The notes below the pieces were generated by a model. That model made no database searches. It was not told the DNA's origin and was given only the letters and a program-made list of their open reading frames with translations. A stretch of 56,348 nt of DNA from positions 1 to 56,348 of the forward strand of contig MAYW01000009.1 in NCBI GenBank assembly GCA_001723765.1, in the 5' to 3' direction. The position numbers were made by a program, and so were the translations under genes. This stretch comes from Candidatus Scalindua rubra. Lineage in GTDB: Bacteria > Planctomycetota > Brocadiia > Brocadiales > Scalinduaceae. Positions 50,245-56,348 of the stretch are shown in pieces. Numbering within the stretch: position 1 is the stretch's first letter; every line of letters starts with the position of its first letter.

Positions 50245-51258
50245 TTAGAATTTTTGTCTTCTGTCTTCTGTTAAATGCCACCATAATCTATGAAGCTTGT
50301 GAGTTGTCCGGTAATTCATAAGACAAGATTTTAGAAATTCCTTTTGACCACCAGATGAATGTTGTTCAGATTTGTAACTTAATTTTATATATTCCCTCAA
50401 GAATCTCATTTTATCTGCGTTGGTTAACGGAAATTGATATGACTCATGTAAGTCCTTTCTATTGGAAACATTTCTTCTAAATTTTTCCAAAGACCTGTCC
50501 AGACGCATTATGTTCTTCATTCTTCTATGAAGGCCAATCTTCTCATACTGTTTCGATTTATCTAAATCAATTATATACACATTAATCGAACCACCTTCAG
50601 TGGATTGAATGAGGATGTTTTTCAGATGCAAATCAGCGTGGTAAATACCGGCATCGTGCATGTCTTTTATGGCTTTTGCTAATTTACTAATGATTTGTCT
50701 CTTTCGTACAAGAAGATGACTATTCTCAGGATGTAAAAGTAATTCTATTAAATCAATGGCGTTTGATATTTCCTTTGAAACTAATTGGCATTTATACAAC
50801 GGCCCAATAATATTGTTCTTAACAATCGCAATTACTTCAGTAGTATTAATACCACTTTTACTCGCAACCTCACATATTGACAACTCCCTCAAAGGGCGCA
50901 GCGTCTGCCAAAATAAATCTCTTAATATTTTTCCAAACAACCCGCCATGCCAATAATCCCTCACTACAAAACTTTCATTATTAAGGCTTTTCATTATAAG
51001 GTTTTTACAGGGTGTTCTTCCGTGGTAGGAAACACTTAATTCGCTCCTGCCTATCTGCCCGACCCGTCCGAAAGGCGTTGCAGGGTGGGCATTGTTCTGG
51101 CGGGAATAATACGGTCGGTCAGGCGCATCTTTATATAGATTAAATAATGTATCTATGTCTTGTGCTGACAGTTTATGTTCATACTCTTTCTTAATATACA
51201 AAGTTATTTTACCTTTGTTCAAGGTTGAAAAGTAAGCAGGTAATTCCGCCTTTTTCAT
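50245..51258 (-). CDS. Lipopolysaccharide kinase (WaaP/KdkA-like)
   Basis: A 337-residue protein with the eukaryotic-like kinase core of WaaP/KdkA proteins: RDYWHGGLFGKIL, catalytic loop GIYHADLHLKNIL and metal motif IIDLDKSK. It should phosphorylate a lipid A-core sugar (heptose or Kdo) in the inner-membrane cytoplasmic face. Residues ~45-85 (DRPYYSRQNNAHPATPFGRV and GQIGRSELSVS) are encoded by a palindromic repeat inserted in frame before the glycine-rich part, so activity is uncertain. It is near the heptosyltransferase gene at 52143. Confidence 0.82.
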   Translation of the reverse strand: MKKAELPAYFSTLNKGKITLYIKKEYEHKLSAQDIDTLFNLYKDAPDRPYYSRQNNAHPATPFGRVGQIGRSELSVSYHGRTPCKNLIMKSLNNESFVVRDYWHGGLFGKILRDLFWQTLRPLRELSICEVASKSGINTTEVIAIVKNNIIGPLYKCQLVSKEISNAIDLIELLLHPENSHLLVRKRQIISKLAKAIKDMHDAGIYHADLHLKNILIQSTEGGSINVYIIDLDKSKQYEKIGLHRRMKNIMRLDRSLEKFRRNVSNRKDLHESYQFPLTNADKMRFLREYIKLSYKSEQHSSGGQKEFLKSCLMNYRTTHKLHRLWWHLTEDRRQKF

Positions 51259-52142
51259 TGTTTAAGGATTATACTAAAGTGAGATGGTGATGTCAAAAAA
51301 GTTCGCAACAATTCACCGCAAACCAGACGCAAAGGGCGCAAAGTTTAAATTTATCGCCTTTGGCAGACTTTTTTGCATAACGTCAACATGTCATCCCTTC
51401 GCTTCACTCAAGGGCAAGTCTGAAGGAGGTTACGCCTGTCCTGACGACAGGAAGGGACTGAAGAATCTCTTTACGGAAATCAGAATAAACTCACGAAACA
51501 TTTATTGGCATACTGACAAGAGATTTTTCGCTCCCTTTGGTCGCTCAGAATGACATAGAGCGAAGGGTTCAGAATGACAGGGGGCGAAGGGCTCAGAATG
51601 ACAAAGGTGTATCTTCTTACGTAATAATCAGTTAAAATGGAAATTAGCTCACATTGATCGCTAATTTATGTTATTTGCTACGCAAAATGTTAAATAAAGA
51701 TTTTTACCCCGTAAAATCCAGAAAGCTCCGGACTTCAGGTTGGAGATGAATGGTAATATAAAAGATAAAATAGAAAAAAGCCCTGCCCCGTAAAGATATT
51801 CTACGGGGACTGTCCTTTAGGGCAGGGATATTCGGGGTTTACTGAATTTGTTTCAGTAAACATTTCCATTTATGACTGAAAATTTGTAAAATACTATCAA
51901 AACTACCGGGTTATTAAAATAAGCTATTTTAATAACTTTCACCATAAACTAGCAGGCTGTGGTAACGGATTGTTGTTGTAAGTATGATAATCATGACATA
52001 TTATGAGCTTGTGGGAGTAACCGACTCCAGCCTGCCCGTATCGAACTTTACGTTCGGGCTTGAAAAAATATAATACAGGACATTGCTTCTTGATGATGCC
52101 TCACCCCTGACAGGCTTCTACCAGTTAATAAAATCCATAGAC
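51259..52142. other. Intergenic region upstream of the heptosyltransferase gene
   Basis: A gene-free stretch of ~880 bases. Contents: dispersed repeats of the CGCTCAGAATGACA and GAGCGAAGGG type (51530-51610); CCCTGCCCCGTAAAG/CTTTAGGGCAGGG with CCCCGTA/TACGGGG inside (51781-51830); a GTTTACTGAA/TTCAGTAAAC hairpin (51837-51862); a perfect 25-bp palindrome TTATTAAAATA-AGC-TATTTTAATAA (51911-51935). Expected to hold the promoter, which I cannot place. Confidence 0.6.
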
Positions 52143-53231
52143 ATGCTAATAACTAAAAAACCAAAAAAAATATTGATTGTTCGCCTCAGCGCTATAGGCG
52201 ATGTAGTCCATGTTCTCCCCGCACTTAGGTTATTACGCTCTCATTTCCCAGAGTCAAAAATAGCGTGGTTAGTAGAGGATAAGGCAAGTGATATTCTCAC
52301 AGATCATCCTGATATCGATGACGTAATAATATTTCCAAGAAAAAAGTGGCAACGGGAAATATTAAAGGCGAATGGAACCGTCAATACATTATCTGACATT
52401 CTTTCGTTTTATAAGAAACTCCGCAAGGAATGTTATGACTTAGTCATAGACTTTCAGGGTAACCTTAAGAGTGGAATTATGAACCTAATAACAGGATCGG
52501 GAAATAGGCTTGGGTTTGGAAGGGGTTACTGTAAGGAATTTAATTATTTGTTTACTCAATATCAAGCGTATCCTCCAAGTAAAAAGATGCACAAGATAGA
52601 AAAAAATCTTTTACTGCTTAAGGAATTGGGTATCGAAACCAACTTTCTAAGGCCAGAGTTTCCTGTATCTAAAGAGGACGAGGAATATGTTTCCAAATTT
52701 ATTGACACAAACATCAATTATTCGCTACCAATAATTATTATTCATCCCGGCACAAGTAAGTTTGGTTCTTACAAACAATGGCCTATTTTGAATTATGCCC
52801 TGCTGGCTGACATGATTCTCGAGACTTACAAAGCCAACGTGATTTTTACATGGGGACCAAATGAATTTGATGTAGTCTATGAAATAGTTAAAAACATGAA
52901 ACACAAGGCATTCCCTGCATGCGAGACTAAATCTATAAAACAACTCATAGAACTATTAAAGCGCGCCAGACTCTTTATTGGAGGGGATACTGGTCCATTA
53001 CATATTGCCTCCATCCTCGACATTCCTATTGTTGCGATCTATGGACCGAAAGACCCTACTATCTACGGACCATACAACGGCAAGTCAATAGTCATAAAAA
53101 AGGACGTGCCGTGCAGTCCATGCAAAAAAAGAACGTGTAGCGACCCAATATGTATGACGTCAATTCTGCCAGAGGATGTATTTCATGGAGTAAGTAAGTT
53201 GATAGATATGGGGTCAGACCTTGAATATTGA
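52143..53231 (+). CDS. ADP-heptose:LPS heptosyltransferase family protein (GT9)
   Basis: A 362-residue GT-B glycosyltransferase. N-terminal KKILIVRLSAIGDVVHVLPA, then the acceptor domain; the C-terminal ADP-heptose site has IIIHPGTSKFGSYKQWP and LFIGGDTGPLHIASILDIPI followed by AIYGPKDPTIYGPY. It adds a heptose to the LPS inner core. I use ATG 52143; a TTG at 52083 is possible. The last codons (MGSDLEY and TGA) lie in the left end of the inverted-repeat element at 53208. Confidence 0.92.
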   Translation: MLITKKPKKILIVRLSAIGDVVHVLPALRLLRSHFPESKIAWLVEDKASDILTDHPDIDDVIIFPRKKWQREILKANGTVNTLSDILSFYKKLRKECYDLVIDFQGNLKSGIMNLITGSGNRLGFGRGYCKEFNYLFTQYQAYPPSKKMHKIEKNLLLLKELGIETNFLRPEFPVSKEDEEYVSKFIDTNINYSLPIIIIHPGTSKFGSYKQWPILNYALLADMILETYKANVIFTWGPNEFDVVYEIVKNMKHKAFPACETKSIKQLIELLKRARLFIGGDTGPLHIASILDIPIVAIYGPKDPTIYGPYNGKSIVIKKDVPCSPCKKRTCSDPICMTSILPEDVFHGVSKLIDMGSDLEY

Positions 53232-53380
53232 CTAACTCTCCGCCATTAAAATTTCTAATTACTCTTCTCTCTCTCTCTTCATTAATTACTTATTCTATTT
53301 TGCTTCTTCTGGTTATGTCTCTAAAAGTCTTTTTCAATAAGACCTCTACTATTTAGTCAATATTCAAGGTCTGACCCCAT
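53208..53380. mobile_element. 173-bp MITE-like element with 28-bp perfect terminal inverted repeats
   Basis: Left end 53208-53235 (ATGGGGTCAGACCTTGAATA...) and right end 53353-53380 are exact inverted complements over 28 bases. The interior is CT-rich without coding capacity. The GGGGTCAGACCTTG ends are of the type found around REP-associated transposases. The element lies between two converging genes and provides the stop codons of both. Confidence 0.85.
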
Positions 53381-53743
53381 GCTGCCTCTTTGTAAGGCCA
53401 ACAATTACACGTGTCTCCAGATAATCTAAATCAACAGGCTTGATTATATATTCATCTGCTCCTGCCTTAAGGCTTTTTTGCCAATCTCTTCGTCCTTTAC
53501 TGCTGTCACCACTATTATACCTACATCCTTGTCTAGCTTCCTTACACGCCTCAAAACCTCCATACCGTCCATCCCTGGCATCCTTACATCAAGAAGTATT
53601 ATATCAGGCTTTTTATTCTTTACCTTCTTCAGAGCGTCCTCTCCACTATTGGACGTAATAACATTGTACTTCTTTGCTTCCAGAAATCTCTCAAGAAGTT
53701 CACATGCCTTGACTTCATCATCTACAATTAATATCTTGTTCAA
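53364..53743 (-). CDS. Response regulator receiver protein (single-base frameshift)
   Basis: A receiver domain: LNKILIVDDEVKACELLERF, D52 in IILLDVRMPGMDG, and VVTAVKDEEIGKKAL; then the frame breaks and stops at 53444. Adding one base at TTAAGG (around 53467-53470) restores AGADEYIIKPVDLDYLETRV and a stop at 53364-53366 inside the terminal repeat of the element at 53208. TTG 53743 follows GGAGG at 7 bases. It lies ~350 bases downstream of the hybrid kinase at 54098, a likely partner. Confidence 0.8.
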
Positions 53744-54097
53744 ACCAACACCTCCTTCCTTTCTTCGCGTTTTTGCGAGAGGACAATCAGTTGTATTCGC
53801 TGTCGGCAGGAGCCCACTCCCGTTGGCGACTACGTTTCCAACCATTGTTCAATCTATAATAAATTACCAATAACCAAGATACAAGATACAAATAAATCTC
53901 AATCATCAATGACCAATCATCAAACTACTGAGATTGGAATTTGGTGATTATTTGGTTATTGTATCTTGTTTCTTGTTTCTTTTTCTGACTTCTTGCTTCC
54001 AGTTTCATCTCCAAACCTCCCTGTTTTATATTAACCAATGACAAATGACTAATGACGAATAGTCAATCACAAATCATCAATCATAAATCGCCAATCA
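53744..54097. other. AT-rich repeat region between response regulator and kinase
   Basis: No gene. Contains CCAATAACCAAGATACAAG / CTTGTATC-type inverted repeats and a degenerate tandem array of AATCATCAAT units (54040-54100). Confidence 0.6.
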
Positions 54098-55783
54098 TCA
54101 ATCCTTAACCGGTAAATCAATCGTAAACGTTGTCCCTTTTCCTTCTTCACTCTCCACACTAATTCTTCCGCCATAATGATCTATGATTCCATATGAAGTA
54201 CTCATGCCCAGACCCACACCCTTGCCTTCCCCCTTGGTGGTAAAAAATGGGTCAAATACCCTGTCCAGGTTTTCTTTCGCAATGCCACATCCTGTATCCA
54301 TAAATCTTATACTTACAAATGAATTCCCTTCCTTTTGTATGCTCTGTGTACTGATTGTTAACGCACCACCCTCTGGCATGGCATCCCTCGCATTCGTTAT
54401 TAAATTAAGAAACACCTGTCTTAGTTGATCACTGTTTGCCATAATCTTTGGCAGCCCCTCTTCAAACCTTCTTATAAATCTTACATTTTCTAATTTCATA
54501 TCAGGCTCGACTATGGATAATATCTTTTCTAATAAACTATTTGTGTCAACCTCTTCAGTTATGAGTTTTCCCTTTCTGGCAAATCTCAACAAACCATCTA
54601 TAATCTTTACAATACGTTTAACCTCCTCCTGGATTGAGTTCAAGTCTTCTTCAGTCCTTGAACCCTTTTCTGCCTCTATCAATAGTAATTGAACATGAGA
54701 TGAAATAATGTTTACGGGATTTAATACCTCATGGAATACACCTGCTGTTAGCCGTCCAAGAGATGCCATCTTATACGACATCCTTAATTGCTCTTCAATA
54801 CTCTTCCTTTCAGAAATGTCTCTTATTATGCCTATTGCATTCCATTTATCTTTCATCTTTACTGCTGAAAGAGAAAGTTCTATTGGGAGTTCTTTCCTAT
54901 CTTTCTTGATAGCTGTTAATTCTACAGTATTCCCAATAAAAGTCCCTTGCCCTGTCTCCAGGAATCTTCTGTATCCTTTCAAATGATCTTTGTGATATCT
55001 ATTGGGAATAATCAATTCATGAATAGTCTTCCCGATTGCTTCCTCTTTTGAGTAACCAAATATCCTTTGAGCAGCTTCATTCCAATATGAAATATTTTCT
55101 TCATTATTCGCCATAATGATAGCATCTTGAGCTGAAATACTTATATTGCGGAATTTTTCCTCACTCTCCCGAAGCGCTACTTCCGCCAATTTGCGCTCTT
55201 CGATCTCCTTCTCAAGCTTTTGGTTAACATCTTTCAATTCAATTGTTCGATCTTCCACCATACTTTCAAGGTGATCACGATATCTCCACAACTCTTCTAC
55301 AGCCTGTCTATGTTCACTGATTTTCACCATCAGTTTCTGCTGAGTCTGTTTTAATGCAATAGAATGCTTTACCAGTCCTATGAGTTCATATACATTGAGA
55401 GGCTTTCTGAGAAATGCAGTAATTCCCAACTTAAAACATTTCTCAATGTCTTCGTCACTGCAGTGTCCAGTCAGAACTATTACTGAATATGAGTCAGAAG
55501 GTTTTAATCTTATATGCTCAAGGAATTCAATACCATCCATATGGGGCATTTTAAGATCCAGAATAATCAATCCGGGCTGTTCTTTATCATATATCTCCAA
55601 CCCCTCTTTTCCATCCAGGGCCGAAATTATTTCACAACCTTCTCTCTCTAGATGTTTCCGGATGGAGTCTATCACTACTTGTTCATCATCTATAATCAAA
55701 ACTTTATTGTTTAAAAGCTGGTTGCTGGATGCTTGATACTGGATACTGGATACTGGATACTTGATATTGGATTCATTTTTCAC
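54098..55783 (-). CDS. Receiver-PAS hybrid histidine kinase
   Basis: A 561-residue soluble protein: receiver domain (~27-145; phospho-acceptor D76 in IILDLKMPHMDG, Lys in FLRKPL), coiled coil, PAS (~208-325; NEENISYWNEAAQRIFGYSK), HisKA with H-box AGVFHEVLNPVN and ATPase domain (NLITNARDAM, DTGCGI, FDPFFTT, GKGVGLGMS). Receiver-first kinases usually sit in phosphorelays. The first ~25 residues (KYPVSSIQYQASS) are encoded by a tandem TCCAGTATCCAGTATC repeat. GTG 55783 follows AAAGGA. Confidence 0.92.
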   Translation of the reverse strand: MKNESNIKYPVSSIQYQASSNQLLNNKVLIIDDEQVVIDSIRKHLEREGCEIISALDGKEGLEIYDKEQPGLIILDLKMPHMDGIEFLEHIRLKPSDSYSVIVLTGHCSDEDIEKCFKLGITAFLRKPLNVYELIGLVKHSIALKQTQQKLMVKISEHRQAVEELWRYRDHLESMVEDRTIELKDVNQKLEKEIEERKLAEVALRESEEKFRNISISAQDAIIMANNEENISYWNEAAQRIFGYSKEEAIGKTIHELIIPNRYHKDHLKGYRRFLETGQGTFIGNTVELTAIKKDRKELPIELSLSAVKMKDKWNAIGIIRDISERKSIEEQLRMSYKMASLGRLTAGVFHEVLNPVNIISSHVQLLLIEAEKGSRTEEDLNSIQEEVKRIVKIIDGLLRFARKGKLITEEVDTNSLLEKILSIVEPDMKLENVRFIRRFEEGLPKIMANSDQLRQVFLNLITNARDAMPEGGALTISTQSIQKEGNSFVSIRFMDTGCGIAKENLDRVFDPFFTTKGEGKGVGLGMSTSYGIIDHYGGRISVESEEGKGTTFTIDLPVKD

Positions 55784-56348
55784 TTTGATGTTCCTTTTCT
55801 ACTGATTGGATAAAATTGTTAAATTTTTTCCCTTAAATTACTAATTATCACGCAAAGCCGCTAAGTTCGCTAAGAAAAAAATATTCCTAAAATTCCTTTG
55901 CGTTTTTGCGGCTCTGCGTGAGGAAAAAAGAAGTGTTATCACGCAAAGACGCCAAGAACGCAAAGAGATACAATGCTTTTATCTTTAATTTGTTTTTTTT
56001 AAATCTTGTTATCTTGGCGATCTCTGCGGCTCCGCGTGAGAATATGTCCTTTTCCTCTCGCCAAGGGGTTATTCTTCCAAACCGTTTACGATACGTGTGA
56101 TGCCGTCCTTCATCAAGGCTAAAGCCATGAGTTACATACCAACCAGTTGGTTCAAAGCCGATGTGCCATAATTACTGCCTGCCCTGGTGCGATACGCCCT
56201 GCGGTCTGGGCCAGGGAATGTAACTCATACCTTTAGGTTTGAGTTGCTTAGAATAACCTAAAAACCTAACTACCATAGACTTAAAATGGAAATTCCTATA
56301 CTATGAACTTACCCCCCTCACCTTAACCCTCTCCCCAGGGGGAGAGGG
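55784..56348. other. Repeat-rich region at the right edge
   Basis: About 565 bases with no supported gene: several ACGCAAAGACGCCAAGAACG / GGCGATCTCTGCGGCTCCGC type repeats in both orientations (55850-56040), an ATGAGTTACAT/ATGTAACTCAT inverted repeat (56128-56229), a GCCTGCCCTGG hairpin, and at the edge CCCTCACCTTAACCCTCTCC. All are known kinds of dispersed bacterial repeats. Confidence 0.65.

Noticed and set aside
50245..51258. Toxin HipA or generic Ser/Thr kinase
   Set aside because: The HxD loop YHADLHLKN with IIDLDKS and the nearby heptosyltransferase gene fit LPS kinases better.
1..56348. tRNA or rRNA genes
   Set aside because: I saw no cloverleaf or rRNA-like stretches on either strand; a covariance search would be needed to exclude them fully.

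Overview
The window looks like part of the chromosome of a Gram-negative, probably anaerobic bacterium. LPS heptosyltransferase and WaaP/KdkA-type kinase genes, plsY and ruvX point to a diderm bacterium, and a bacterial-type CO dehydrogenase/acetyl-CoA synthase (Wood-Ljungdahl) gene set points to anaerobic C1 metabolism. Phylum cannot be fixed from the sequence; Planctomycetota, Omnitrophota, Desulfobacterota and Nitrospirota all remain possible. The genome is full of short palindromic and MITE-like repeats, and many of them run into the ends of genes.

Bases 86-22205 (all minus strand, transcribed right to left, probably continuing past the left edge) form a very large gas vesicle cluster. 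It opens with a classical gvpA (22205) and holds two gvpN, two gvpG, two gvpF/L, gvpO, a tandem GvpO-like protein and a GvpA-like shell protein with a zinc ribbon. Mixed in are genes not usual in such loci: a CDC48/p97-like double AAA+ ATPase, an Hsp20 protein, a GvpF/L with a fused J domain, two DnaJ-type zinc-finger proteins, a TPR protein, a tandem ArsA/Get3-type ATPase, an actin-like ATPase coupled to a winged-helix protein, four more small winged-helix proteins, an AbrB-like protein, two helical proteins built from 47- and 51-residue repeats, and three paralogous small helical proteins. I read this as shell assembly plus a dedicated chaperone, unfoldase, positioning and regulatory machinery. 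Several gene borders carry a multi-hairpin element whose stems keep pairing through compensatory changes.

Bases 22206-34058 hold a divergent pair (membrane coiled-coil protein plus DEXK-like protein), a two-component block (response regulator, PAS kinase, NtrC-type activator), decayed genes, a U32 peptidase-family gene, ruvX and a HAD-dolichol kinase-like fusion. Bases 34059-45145 (plus strand) hold cooC, acsA, acsB, a clpP-like gene, a mobile-looking S23/four-helix gene, acsC, acsV and acsF; acsD and acsE are not in the window. Bases 45146-56348 hold a nucleotidyltransferase pair, a Cache-HAMP-PAS kinase, plsY, two LPS genes and another two-component pair.

Four genes (ArsA-like, gvpN1, HAD-dolichol kinase, response regulator at 53.5 kb) are broken by a single base, three of them in homopolymer runs. 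This may be sequencing error rather than decay, so these genes may be intact in the organism.
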